Assembly: GCA_947259165.1 (NCBI GenBank)
Contig: CAMYKY010000015.1
Span: 1-62,500 of the forward strand
DNA length: 62,500 bases
DNA from: an uncultured Acidobacteriota bacterium
GTDB taxonomy: Bacteria > Acidobacteriota > Vicinamibacteria > Marinacidobacterales > SMYC01
Direction of reading: 5' to 3'
Position 1 is the stretch's first letter; every line of letters begins with the position of its first letter. Under the pieces are notes generated by a model. That model saw only the letters and a program-made list of their open reading frames with translations. It did not search any database and was not told the origin of the DNA. Of this stretch, positions 45,107 to 53,737 are shown piece after piece. The translations under genes were made by a program, and so were the position numbers.

Positions 45107-45544
45107 TCAGCTCTTGAACAGGTCGTGGAATGCGCTGCGCGCGTCTGTCGTGGTGCTCGCCCGGCGGCCCGTCGCGTCGAGCGACTGCACGGGCTTGAAG
45201 AGCACGCACTCGTTCGCAGCCCCTTTATCCGTGATCCGCACTTCGAGCTTCTCACGGCATTGAAACCGCGCACCGGGATCGAAGTGCTTGCAGTGCCGGC
45301 ACGAGTGTAGTGGCGTCCCGCAACTCGAACAGGCCGTCGAGTGATCCACTTCGAGCTGGCTCGTCGGCACCTGATGGCCGCAATTGGAGCAACGGGTGAC
45401 AACGGTGGTTTCCCGATCGATGGCATGTCGCAGCGAACGGGTTTGTTCCCGATTACCCAGGTCTGGCGGACGTTCCACCTCTTGACGATCACGGCGATCC
45501 TCGTCGTGCTCGTCGTCCCGGTAACCGCGTTGACGATATTTCAT
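45107..45544 (-). CDS. Zinc-ribbon protein of unknown function
   Basis: This 145-residue protein has a charged N-terminal 40 residues, then RCSNCGHQVPT, ACSSCGTPLHSCRHCKHF and ARFQCREKLEVRI. The Cys pairs could hold one or two zincs. The motif CRHCKHFDP followed by FQC and a later NECVLF is a recurring small-protein pattern in environmental genomes. It lies 8 nt upstream of the FGE-like gene, so the pair is likely co-transcribed. Confidence 0.6.
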   Translation of the reverse strand: MKYRQRGYRDDEHDEDRRDRQEVERPPDLGNREQTRSLRHAIDRETTVVTRCSNCGHQVPTSQLEVDHSTACSSCGTPLHSCRHCKHFDPGARFQCREKLEVRITDKGAANECVLFKPVQSLDATGRRASTTTDARSAFHDLFKS

Positions 45545-45601
45545 CTAGGTTTTCCTCCTCCAACCGTAAAGACCCTCGCCTTTTGAGACGGTAGGAATAG
45601 A

Positions 45602-45676
45602 GAGATTGACTTCTTTCAGGGGGGAGAGCCTGGCGCGCGACCCCAAGGCTTTCACTACGGTATTGAAGTCAATCTC
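45602..45676. repeat. Perfect 12-bp inverted repeat with nested stem
   Basis: GAGATTGACTTC at 45602-45613 pairs with GAAGTCAATCTC at 45665-45676. Inside, AGCCTGG and CCCAAGGCT can form a second stem. It lies between the stop of the cystathionine gene and the start of the zinc-ribbon gene, both minus strand. It could be a terminator without U-tract or an operator. Confidence 0.6.
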
Positions 45677-45709
45677 AACATACCATGTTCTGTCAAGGGA
45701 ATTCCATCG

Positions 45710-46885
45710 TCAGGCGGACAGCGCCCCATCCAGGTCGGCGATCAGATCCTCCGTATCCTCGATACCCAACGCTAGCCGAATGAGTCCGTCTCCGATACCA
45801 GCCTTCTCGCGTTCATCGCGAGGCAGCATGGCATGTGAGGTGACGCACGGGATCGATGAGAGCGATTCCACCCCCCCTAAACTCGGCGCTATCCGGATGA
45901 GAGTGAGCGCATTCGACACCCGCTTCGCTCCTTCCAGACCGCCGTCCACTTCGAAGCTCACGACCCCTCCCCCACCGCGCATCTGTCGGCGCGCGAGCTC
46001 AACCTGAGAGAACGATTCGAGCATCGGGTAAAAGACGGCTCGGACCCTGTCGTGCTGCGCGAGAAAGCGGCTCACCGCCAAACCGTTGGCGTTATGACGC
46101 TCTACCCGCAGCCCCAGCGACTTGATACCGCGGACGAGAAGATACGCCGCGTGCGGGTCGAGGATACCACCAAGCACGCGCATGTACGACTTAACGCGAT
46201 CGACGAGCTCGGACGATCCCGCAACGACACCCCCGAGCAGGTCGGAGTGGCCACCCAGGTACTTCGTGGCGGAGTGGAGAACGCCGTCGATACCCAGCTC
46301 ATGAGGACGCGTGTTGAGAGGGGTCGCGAACGTCGAATCGATGAGAGAAACGATACCGCGGGCCTTGGCGATCGAGGCGACCCGCTCGATATCGACGAGT
46401 TTCAGCGTCGGGTTCGTTGGTGATTCGAGGTACACGAGCTTCGTCGTATCCCGGATAGCGTTTTCGAATCCCGCCGTATCCGTGGCTTCGAACCAACTGA
46501 CGTCGACACCGTAGCGGGGAAGCAGCTCGTAGGCGAATCGATGAACGCCGCCGTAAACTTCGCGCTGAAAGATGGCGTGGTCGCCTTGCCCGAGGTGTGC
46601 CAGCAGCGATGTCGTGATGGCAGCCATTCCCGAGCCGAACACCGCTGCCGATTCGGCCCCTTCGAGCTCCGCGACGGCCCGCTCCGCGACCGTCAGCGTC
46701 GGGTTGCCGTAGCGCATGTAGAACGTGTCGGCTTTGGCTTCCTCGGTCGCGATCTGCTCATCGACGTCTTTCGACTCGAACGTCGCCGACAGGTAGATGG
46801 GTGTCGCAACGGGCTGATTCCTGCGCGGCCCTGGGGCGCCTGAATGGATCGCGCGAGTGGACAAACTCATGGCATCGCGTTTCAT
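45710..46885 (-). CDS. Cystathionine gamma-synthase/lyase-family PLP enzyme
   Basis: This 391-residue fold-type I enzyme has SLSTRAIHSGAPGPRRNQPV, YMRYGNPTLTVAERAVAELE, FGSGMAAI, LESPTNPTLKLVDIE, DSTFATP and the PLP lysine in LHSATKYLGGHSDLLGG. Reactions in this family include cystathionine synthase, lyase and methionine gamma-lyase; which one applies cannot be told. ATG 46885 has a GAAGGGGAAG ribosome site and overlaps the mutM stop. Confidence 0.88.
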   Translation of the reverse strand: MKRDAMSLSTRAIHSGAPGPRRNQPVATPIYLSATFESKDVDEQIATEEAKADTFYMRYGNPTLTVAERAVAELEGAESAAVFGSGMAAITTSLLAHLGQGDHAIFQREVYGGVHRFAYELLPRYGVDVSWFEATDTAGFENAIRDTTKLVYLESPTNPTLKLVDIERVASIAKARGIVSLIDSTFATPLNTRPHELGIDGVLHSATKYLGGHSDLLGGVVAGSSELVDRVKSYMRVLGGILDPHAAYLLVRGIKSLGLRVERHNANGLAVSRFLAQHDRVRAVFYPMLESFSQVELARRQMRGGGGVVSFEVDGGLEGAKRVSNALTLIRIAPSLGGVESLSSIPCVTSHAMLPRDEREKAGIGDGLIRLALGIEDTEDLIADLDGALSA

Positions 46886-47709
46886 GTCACTTCCCCTTCG
46901 GCCCTCTTCGGTTGGCAAAGCGGGCAATAGTAGCTGGATCGACCCCCTTGGACGAGCTTCGCGAGCGACGTTGCACAGCGGGGACATGGCTCGCCGGCGT
47001 GGCCGTAAACACGGAATCGATTTTCCCCACCCTGTTGCAAATACCGAAGCTCCTCCGAGCGCGAACGAGCGAGCTCGCCCCGAAGCTCACGGCGGATGGC
47101 GCGCGCGAGGCGTCCGCAATCGCCTCGAGATAATCCGGAAGAGCTTCGCTCCGGATGGATGCCGGCAAGAAAAAGAATCTCCGCGGCATGGATGTTGCCT
47201 ATCCCTGCGATGCGCTTTTGGTCCATGAGAAAGATCTTGATCGGTCGCGTCGATTTGCGAGTCAGCGCGTAGAGTCGCGCCACGGTGAACTCACGGCTCA
47301 GCGGCTCGACGCCGAGCGCCTGGAGGCGCCGTTGTTCTTTGTCGGTCACCAGACGGAATTCGCCCAGTCGCCGAGCATCCAAAAACGCGAGGCGTTCACC
47401 GTGCGACAATCCGAGATAGACACGCGTGAATTTCGGCAGCTTCGTGTGTTCCGGTACGCGCTCGAAAGTTCCTGTCATTCCCAGGTGCACGAGCACGCGC
47501 GAACGCGTTCGTCCAAGGTCTACCACGAGAAATTTACCGCGCCTCGCGACGCCGCGAATCGTGGCGCCCGTCAGCGCAGCTTCGACCTTGCGGCGAGACT
47601 GATCCCCACGCAAGAGCGCATCCGGCACATGAGCTTTGTGGATCCGTTGACCTTTCAGCCATCGCTCCAGATTCTCACGCCAGATTTCGACTTCAGGTAA
47701 CTCAGGCAT
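46882..47709 (-). CDS. mutM: Formamidopyrimidine-DNA glycosylase
   Basis: This 275-residue MutM excises 8-oxoguanine and ring-opened purines. It has catalytic PELPEVEIW with Pro1 and Glu2, LVHLGMTGTF, the H2TH KRIAGIGNIHAAEILF, and the zinc finger PCPRCATSL and YYCPLCQ. RVYGHAGEPC corresponds to the intercalating beta-hairpin region. It is flanked by mug upstream and the PLP enzyme downstream in a compact operon. A Fpg paralogue lies at 31375-32301. Confidence 0.93.
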   Translation of the reverse strand: MPELPEVEIWRENLERWLKGQRIHKAHVPDALLRGDQSRRKVEAALTGATIRGVARRGKFLVVDLGRTRSRVLVHLGMTGTFERVPEHTKLPKFTRVYLGLSHGERLAFLDARRLGEFRLVTDKEQRRLQALGVEPLSREFTVARLYALTRKSTRPIKIFLMDQKRIAGIGNIHAAEILFLAGIHPERSSSGLSRGDCGRLARAIRRELRGELARSRSEELRYLQQGGENRFRVYGHAGEPCPRCATSLAKLVQGGRSSYYCPLCQPKRAEGEVT

Positions 47710-47719
47710 GCGGTCGTCC

Positions 47720-48274
47720 TCAGTCGAAAGTTGTCGGCTGCAACCGGTTTCGTTCTAGCCATTTCGCTAGGTCTTGCCAGTGGGTCAGCATGGCATCGTA
47801 AGTGTAGTGGACGTTTCTTCCGCTTGGGTTTGGTAGCACAAACAATGAGGTGCGGCCTATTGTCTCAGGGCGCTGGCCGCAGTCGATTCTTTTGGGAGCG
47901 CGTTCGCTCGAAAGCTCGGGCCAGAACTCACGGAACACCGTGACGCCGACGAACGCCACCGCTTTCGGTCGGAAGCGCAAGACTTTGTCGGCCAGGATTC
48001 TTCGCCCTTCGATGTAGTCGGCGCGGCCCAACTCCGAGCTCGATCGCGACGCGCGCGCGACGATGTTCGTGAGCCCGATCCCGTATCCTAGCAGCGTGGC
48101 ATCCTCCGCATATTCGAGCTTTCTCGGGGTCAATCCAGCATCGGCCAGCAGTCCCCAGAATCGGTTCCCAGGGCCGGCGAAGTGATGCCCTTTCTCGGCT
48201 GAGCGTATCCCGGGATTGATACCCACGAGCACGACGTCGAGGCCCGAGGCAAGGTAGTCGGGAAGAGCCCGCAT
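47720..48274 (-). CDS. mug: G/U mismatch-specific uracil-DNA glycosylase (Mug/TDG)
   Basis: This 184-residue UDG-superfamily enzyme has motif A VLVGINPGIRSAEKGHHFAG, GNRFWGLLADAG and motif B VLPNPSGRN. GINPG with Asn is the family-2 catalytic motif. It removes U or T opposite G. It lies 10 nt upstream of mutM, giving a two-glycosylase repair operon. Confidence 0.9.
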   Translation of the reverse strand: MRALPDYLASGLDVVLVGINPGIRSAEKGHHFAGPGNRFWGLLADAGLTPRKLEYAEDATLLGYGIGLTNIVARASRSSSELGRADYIEGRRILADKVLRFRPKAVAFVGVTVFREFWPELSSERAPKRIDCGQRPETIGRTSLFVLPNPSGRNVHYTYDAMLTHWQDLAKWLERNRLQPTTFD

Positions 48275-48385
48275 TCGGCCAAATTTTAGGCCAATTGCGA
48301 TGACAGCGCACCTGTGGCACTAATAGTCCCAACCGAAGTCGATTCCGGCTCGCGGCGCGAGCCTCCGTGACAAAGGGGACGCCGA

Positions 48386-49468
48386 TTGAAACGAACACTG
48401 CTGCTCGTGCTCGCGGGCCTCATCGCAAGCGCTATAGGCGCGGCTGAGCGGCCGCAACGCGGGTACTACGTGTACGTGTGCGCCGAGTCCGACGATACCG
48501 TGCACAAACTTCGCTTCGGACCCAGCGGCTTCGAAGTGGTCAAAACGATCGCAGTGGGTGCGTTCCCCGCAGACATCGAAGGTCCGCACGGCGTCAACGT
48601 TTCGCCCGATGGAAAGTACTGGTTCTTGTCGATGGCGCACGGGACGCCGTTTGGAACCGTCAACAAGTTCGATACCGTAAACGATGAATGGCTCGCTGAC
48701 GTTACCGTGGGGATGTTCCCCGCGACGATGTCAATTTCGCCGGCGACCGGGCTTCTCTACGTCGTGAATTTCGACCTTCACGGCGATATGAAGCCGAGCA
48801 GCATTTCGGTTGTCGAGACAGCCACGATGATCGAAGTCGAACGAATCGACGTCGGCATCATGCCGCACGGCTCACGGATCAACGCAAACGGAACTCGGCT
48901 GTACTCAGTCAACATGATGAGCGACAGTCTCATCGAGCTCGACACGTTCACGTTCGAAGTCGCGCGAACCCTGTCGCTCGTCGACGACACCGAAGGCGAT
49001 GCGCTTTTGACGCGGATGTCGGCAAAAGCCAAGCCAACTTGGGCGACACCGCCGACAGCGGAGGGCAAGGTGTACGTTGCCGGCAACGGCGACAACATCA
49101 TCTACGAGGTCGACGTCGACTCCTGGAAGATCACGAACAAACTCGATGCCGGCGACGGCATGGGGCCCTACAATCTCGACGTCACTTCCACCGGAAAGCT
49201 TCTCGTCGCCACTTACAAATCGGGCGCGCATGTCGGCTTTTGGGATTTGGCTACCGGCCAGGAGCTAGCCCGCGTGAAGACGACGCGACGCATCCCCCAC
49301 GGCGTCGCGATCTCAGACGACGATCGTTACGCGTTCGTGACCCTCGAGGGCGTCGGTGGCGAGCCCGGCACCGTTGAAGTCTACGACCTCGCAACGAGAG
49401 AACGAGTCGACGCGGCGGACGTTGGCAAGCAGGCGGGCGGAATTATTTTTTGGAAGGGAGAACCATGA
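48386..49468 (+). CDS. Exported YVTN/YncE-like beta-propeller protein
   Basis: This 360-residue protein has a signal peptide (RTLLLVLAGLIASAIGA), then repeating blades: YVYVCAESDDTVHKL, GPHGVNVSPDGKYWFLSMAHG, MSISPATGLLYVVNFD, GSRINANGTRLYSVNMMSD and GVAISDDDRYAFVTLEG. It is a seven-bladed surface-lactone-type propeller, probably ligand- or protein-binding. TTG start with AAAGGGGA upstream. The stop overlaps the next gene's ATG (ATGA), so the two are coupled. Confidence 0.8.
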   Translation: MKRTLLLVLAGLIASAIGAAERPQRGYYVYVCAESDDTVHKLRFGPSGFEVVKTIAVGAFPADIEGPHGVNVSPDGKYWFLSMAHGTPFGTVNKFDTVNDEWLADVTVGMFPATMSISPATGLLYVVNFDLHGDMKPSSISVVETATMIEVERIDVGIMPHGSRINANGTRLYSVNMMSDSLIELDTFTFEVARTLSLVDDTEGDALLTRMSAKAKPTWATPPTAEGKVYVAGNGDNIIYEVDVDSWKITNKLDAGDGMGPYNLDVTSTGKLLVATYKSGAHVGFWDLATGQELARVKTTRRIPHGVAISDDDRYAFVTLEGVGGEPGTVEVYDLATRERVDAADVGKQAGGIIFWKGEP

Positions 49469-51471
49469 AATATTTTGCGATTGTTTTCTTGGCGCTCATC
49501 GCAACCAGCGCAGCGGCGCAAGAGCCTGCCGAGCTCATCGTCGAGCCGAGCGAGCTAAACCTGGAAGTGGGTGAGAAGGCGACACTTACGGCCACGGTCA
49601 AGGACGCGGACGGCAACATCGTGGATCGTCGTGTTGTTTTCTACTCGAGGCGGCGGCGGAGCGCGGGAGTGAATCCCGCCGGACAAGTCGAGGCCTATCG
49701 CCCGGGTGAGCACGTGCTCGTAGCCATGTTGCCGAAAGATCCAGAAGATCTCGATCGCAGGGCTGACGCCCTTCTCACGGTCGAGATCCCGGTAACGATC
49801 CCGAACCCTCCAGCAGCCTCGGTAGAGTTCCTCGAGCTTCCCTCCGCATTCTACGCGGGCACCGTCGTCGCGGTGAAGACGCGCGTGGTCGACACCTCGG
49901 GTGCGACTCGACGCGACGTTCCGGTACGGCTCGAGACGAGCGATCCAGAGGTCGCGAGCTTGGATGAGATTGGCGCTGTTTCGTTCGGTAGCGCGGGACG
50001 AGCACGGATCACCGCCCACGCAGAGTCGGTCGACAGTGCCATCGACATCGAGGTTTCTCCAAATCCCGTGGCGAACTTCGAGCTTTCCGCGAGCCGGAAA
50101 AGCGCCCGAACCGGTGACGTCGTTTTTTTCGAGGTTAGCGCGTTGGACGCGGCGGGGAATCCCGTACCCGATTTCCCCGTGCGATTCGCGACGAGCGCAC
50201 GCCCCGCGGCCGGTATCGTCGCCGCCGGCGCCATCGGCCATGTCGACGAAGAAGGCGCCTTCGTTGCCGAGCGACCCGGTCTGCATACCATCATCGCAAT
50301 GGGAGGACCCCACACCGCGGTCAAGACCATTGACGTACGCCCTCGCAATGTTCGCAAAGGTGTCGAGGTCGTCGGGCAAGGGCCGGTACGCGACCGTCAT
50401 ACTTCGGATCTTTGGGTGTGGGAAGCACCTGACGGTCGCGACTACGCGATCACCGGCTCCTGGGGCGCAGACGGCCACGCTTATTTTTGGGACGTCACCG
50501 ATCCCGCCAATATTCACCTCGTCGATACCGTGCGCGTTGATGCGCGCACGGTGAATGACGTCAAAGTTTCCGAAGACGGAGCAACGGCCGTCATTAGCCG
50601 CGAAGGCGCATCGAATCGAAAGAATGGCCTCGTGATTCTGGACGTCAGCAGCCCGACCGATGGCGTGCGCGTGGTCGCACGCTACGACGACCAGTTGAAC
50701 GGTGGCGTTCACAACGTGTTCATCGCCGACCAACACGTCTACGCACTATCGAACGGTCGCCGCTACGACGTCGTGAACATCGAGGACCCGACGACCCCTT
50801 ATCGCGTCGGCCGCTTCGAATTGGACACGCCCGGTCACGGGATCCACGACATTTGGGTCACTGACGGCATCGCGTATTCATCCAACTGGCACGACGGAGT
50901 GGTTGCCGTCGACGTCGGCGGTGGCAACAAAGGCGGAGCGCCCAACAATCCGGTCATGCTCGGGAGCTACGCTTACCCGAGCGGGTGGAACCACGCGGCA
51001 TTCCCGTACAAGAGCCAGTCCACTGGAAAATTCTACGCTTTCGCAGGAGACGAGGCGTTTCCATACCCGAAGGATGATCGGCCCGGAGCTCCGCCGGAGC
51101 GTGCAGCAGGGTGGATCCACGTCATCGAATGGGGCGAGTGGAACGAGCCCAAGGAGGTCGCGCGCTACCAGGTTCCGGAAGCCGGCTCCCATAATCTTTG
51201 GATCGAAGACGACGTCCTCTACATCGGCTACTACGGTGGGGGGCTGCGCGTCGTCGATATTTCCGGAGAGCTCAGAGGGGACCTCTACCGGCAAGGCAGG
51301 GAGATCGCGTTGTTTCATCCGAACGACCCTGAGAGCTTCACGCCCAACGCGCCCAACGTGTGGGGGGCACAGCCTTACAAAGGCCACATCTTCCTCGCCG
51401 ATTTCACTTCCGGCCTATGGGCGGTAAAACTCGTCGACTCGGACTGGAAGTTCATGGGAGAGCCCGAGTAA
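49465..51471 (+). CDS. Exported protein with Ig-like repeats and LVIVD-type propeller
   Basis: This 668-residue protein has a signal peptide (YFAIVFLALIATSAAAQ). Residues ~25-300 hold three Big-type Ig-like domains (LNLEVGEKATLTATVKDADG, RRDVPVRLETSDPEVASLD, DVVFFEVSALDAAGNPVPD). The C-terminal half has LVIVD-like blades (VFIADQHVYALSNGRRYDVV, IWVTDGIAYSSNWHDGVVAV, LWIEDDVLYIGYYGGGLRVVD). It likely works on the cell surface with the coupled propeller protein upstream; function unknown. Confidence 0.75.
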   Translation: MKYFAIVFLALIATSAAAQEPAELIVEPSELNLEVGEKATLTATVKDADGNIVDRRVVFYSRRRRSAGVNPAGQVEAYRPGEHVLVAMLPKDPEDLDRRADALLTVEIPVTIPNPPAASVEFLELPSAFYAGTVVAVKTRVVDTSGATRRDVPVRLETSDPEVASLDEIGAVSFGSAGRARITAHAESVDSAIDIEVSPNPVANFELSASRKSARTGDVVFFEVSALDAAGNPVPDFPVRFATSARPAAGIVAAGAIGHVDEEGAFVAERPGLHTIIAMGGPHTAVKTIDVRPRNVRKGVEVVGQGPVRDRHTSDLWVWEAPDGRDYAITGSWGADGHAYFWDVTDPANIHLVDTVRVDARTVNDVKVSEDGATAVISREGASNRKNGLVILDVSSPTDGVRVVARYDDQLNGGVHNVFIADQHVYALSNGRRYDVVNIEDPTTPYRVGRFELDTPGHGIHDIWVTDGIAYSSNWHDGVVAVDVGGGNKGGAPNNPVMLGSYAYPSGWNHAAFPYKSQSTGKFYAFAGDEAFPYPKDDRPGAPPERAAGWIHVIEWGEWNEPKEVARYQVPEAGSHNLWIEDDVLYIGYYGGGLRVVDISGELRGDLYRQGREIALFHPNDPESFTPNAPNVWGAQPYKGHIFLADFTSGLWAVKLVDSDWKFMGEPE

Positions 51472-51479
51472 CGATGGAC

Positions 51480-51705
51480 CGATGCGAGCTCCGCTCGCAT
51501 CGAACAAGTTAACCCTCTCCCCCCGAATGGGGGGAGAGGGATTGGGTGAGGGGGATGTCCAGGTGAGAGGGATGTACATGACGCGGCACCATCGCGACAA
51601 ATGAGATCACCCCACAGACTTCGAGCGGCTGCGAGTTTTGCGGCCGCAGCCGCTCCCTCACCCCCCTCGCTTCGCTCGGTACCCTCTCCCGCAAGCGGGA
51701 GAGGG
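51480..51705. repeat. Cluster of strong palindromes between convergent genes
   Basis: Three hairpins lie here: CGATGCGAG / CTCGCATCG near 51480-51502; CCCTCTCCCCCC / GGGGGGAGAGGG at 51513-51540; and CCCTCTCCCGC / GCGGGAGAGGG at 51682-51705. The second is followed by GGGTGAGGGGG and the third preceded by its inverted form (CCCTCACCCCCC), so the two form a larger inverted repeat. They resemble REP-type elements and may terminate both convergent transcripts. Confidence 0.75.
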
Positions 51706-51724
51706 GGGATAGGGAAGAAGCAGC

Positions 51725-53737
51725 TTATTCAGGAAGCGCGAACGCCAAGTAGGCGTCTCCAGAAGGGGTCCCTATCTTTCCGCCTCCCGCGGCGATGACC
51801 ACGTACTGACGGCCATCGACAGAATACGTTGCCGGCGTAGCGTAGCCTCCCGCTGGAAGGTCGACCTCCCACAGGAGCTCGCCTGTCTTTTTGTCGAACG
51901 CTCGAAATTTCTCGTCCTTGCTCGCCGCGATAAAAACGAGCCCTCCTGCGGTCACCGTCGGACCTCCGTAATTCTCGGTCCCGGTCTCTCCGCCGAGCGG
52001 TACTTGCCAACTGATTTCCCCGCGCTCGAGATCGATCGCACTCAACGTCCCCCACGGGGGCTCGATGGCCGGGTTCCCGTCCTCGTCAACGAAGCGGTGG
52101 TAGCCAGTGCTCATGAATGGCAGCGGCGCATGCGGCGCGTTGTCGGGAAACGGGTCCTCCCGATCGAACAAGTAGGCGACGAGGGAGTCGGTAACCTCCG
52201 GCTCCAAATGCGCAAACGTCGGCATGACGCCTCTGCCCTCGCGAACGACATCCCTAACGTAGCTCTCGTCGTCGAGCTCCGTGAGCGGAGGATAGACGCC
52301 AATCGGATCTCCCTCACGATTTACTCCGTGACAATAGAGGCAATGCGTCGCATACGCGAGGCGTCCGGTGTGGGGGACGCCGTCCATCACATCGATCATC
52401 GTCAGAACCCACGGCATCTCGCTCGCATTCACGTACATCGTAGCCGTCTCGGAATCGAAAGCCGCGCCACCCCATTCGCCGCCGCCGTCATATCCCGGGA
52501 GAATGACCGTGCCTTCGCGGCTCGGCGGCGTGAACGGAACGCTCGGGCGCAATCGCTCGAAACGCTCGAGAGCGAAGCTACGGATGTTCTCAGTTGTCAG
52601 ACGTTGCCGGGCAAACGGAGGCGGCTTCGTCGGAACCGGCTGCGTCGGCCACGTGCTCTCTCCTGGAACGTCCGTTCTCTCCACCGGCTGCTCCTCGATG
52701 GGGAACAAAGGCTCACCGGTGTCTCGGTTAAAGACAAACACGTGGCCCGACTTCGTGATTTGTGCGACCGCATCGACGCCGTTCAGGGTGATGAGATTCG
52801 GCGGGGCGGGCAGATCGCGATCCCAGATATCGTGGTGGACAAACTGATAGTGCCAGATCCGCTCGCCGGTGCGGGCGTCGAGAGCGAGAAGCGAGTTGGC
52901 GAAAAGATTTTGCCCAATCCTATCGCCACCGTAGAAATCGTAGGCTGCCGATCCGGTCGGAACGTAGACGACACCGCGAGCCTCGTCCAAACTGAGCCCG
53001 GCCCACGCGTTCGCACCTCCGGTACGCTCCCACGCGTCCTCGGGCCAAGTGTCGTAGCCGAATTCTCCCGGCTGCGGGATCGTGTGGAAGCTCCACACCA
53101 ACTCGCCACTCCGCAGGTCGAAGGCGCGAATATCTCCCGGAACGGCAGGCAAGTTCTCGGACGCTCGATGGCCGAGGATCAACAAGTTCTCGAAAACGAC
53201 TCCGGGCGTGTTGGAGCTGACGTAGAGCCCCTCGGCGCGCTCGCCAAATCCGGCGTGAAGGTCGACGGCGAAGATTTGCTGACCGGTGTCTTTCGAAACA
53301 GCGTAGAGCTTCTCTCCTGCCGCGTACACGATACGGTCTTGCCAGTGATTGACGCCGCGGTTCACGCCGAGACCAAACAGTCGGAAATCGCCATCGAAGG
53401 GGTCGAAGCGCCAGAGCTCTTCTCCTCTCGCCGCATCGAGAGCAAGGAGCTTTAGCTGAGGGGACGTTCCGTAGACAACCCCGTCGATTACGAGAGGATT
53501 GCATTGGATCTGGCTCCGATTTTCCGGATCCGCATCCCCGCTGTGATAGATCCAAGCAAGCTCGAGCTCCCCGACGTTCTCGACGTTAATCTGCGCAAGC
53601 ACCGAAGACTGACTTGACCCCACGTCGCCGAGATAAGCTGGCCAATCCACATCGGAAGACCCAGCACAGCTGAAGGCAAGGCAGGCAAGCCAGCCCATGA
53701 GCGCGGGACGCCACCCAGCGCTGAAAGCGGGTCTCAA
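51725..53737 (-). CDS. PQQ-dependent dehydrogenase with embedded cytochrome c domain
   Basis: This 670-residue exported quinoprotein has an N-terminal lipoprotein- or signal-like segment (MGWLACLAFSCAGSS). Propeller blades include DWPAYLGDVGSSQSS, YGTSPQLKLLALDAARGEELW, FVHHDIWDRDLPAPPNLI, PGYDGGGEWGGAAFD and GGPTVTAGGLVFIAASKDEKFRAFD. A cytochrome c module with heme motif CLYCH is inserted between late blades (~residues 465-540). It resembles membrane glucose-type quinoproteins. TTG 53737 has GAGGGAG upstream and overlaps the aldo-keto reductase stop; ATG 53698 is an alternative. It is the last gene of a four-gene operon. Confidence 0.85.
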   Translation of the reverse strand: MRPAFSAGWRPALMGWLACLAFSCAGSSDVDWPAYLGDVGSSQSSVLAQINVENVGELELAWIYHSGDADPENRSQIQCNPLVIDGVVYGTSPQLKLLALDAARGEELWRFDPFDGDFRLFGLGVNRGVNHWQDRIVYAAGEKLYAVSKDTGQQIFAVDLHAGFGERAEGLYVSSNTPGVVFENLLILGHRASENLPAVPGDIRAFDLRSGELVWSFHTIPQPGEFGYDTWPEDAWERTGGANAWAGLSLDEARGVVYVPTGSAAYDFYGGDRIGQNLFANSLLALDARTGERIWHYQFVHHDIWDRDLPAPPNLITLNGVDAVAQITKSGHVFVFNRDTGEPLFPIEEQPVERTDVPGESTWPTQPVPTKPPPFARQRLTTENIRSFALERFERLRPSVPFTPPSREGTVILPGYDGGGEWGGAAFDSETATMYVNASEMPWVLTMIDVMDGVPHTGRLAYATHCLYCHGVNREGDPIGVYPPLTELDDESYVRDVVREGRGVMPTFAHLEPEVTDSLVAYLFDREDPFPDNAPHAPLPFMSTGYHRFVDEDGNPAIEPPWGTLSAIDLERGEISWQVPLGGETGTENYGGPTVTAGGLVFIAASKDEKFRAFDKKTGELLWEVDLPAGGYATPATYSVDGRQYVVIAAGGGKIGTPSGDAYLAFALPE

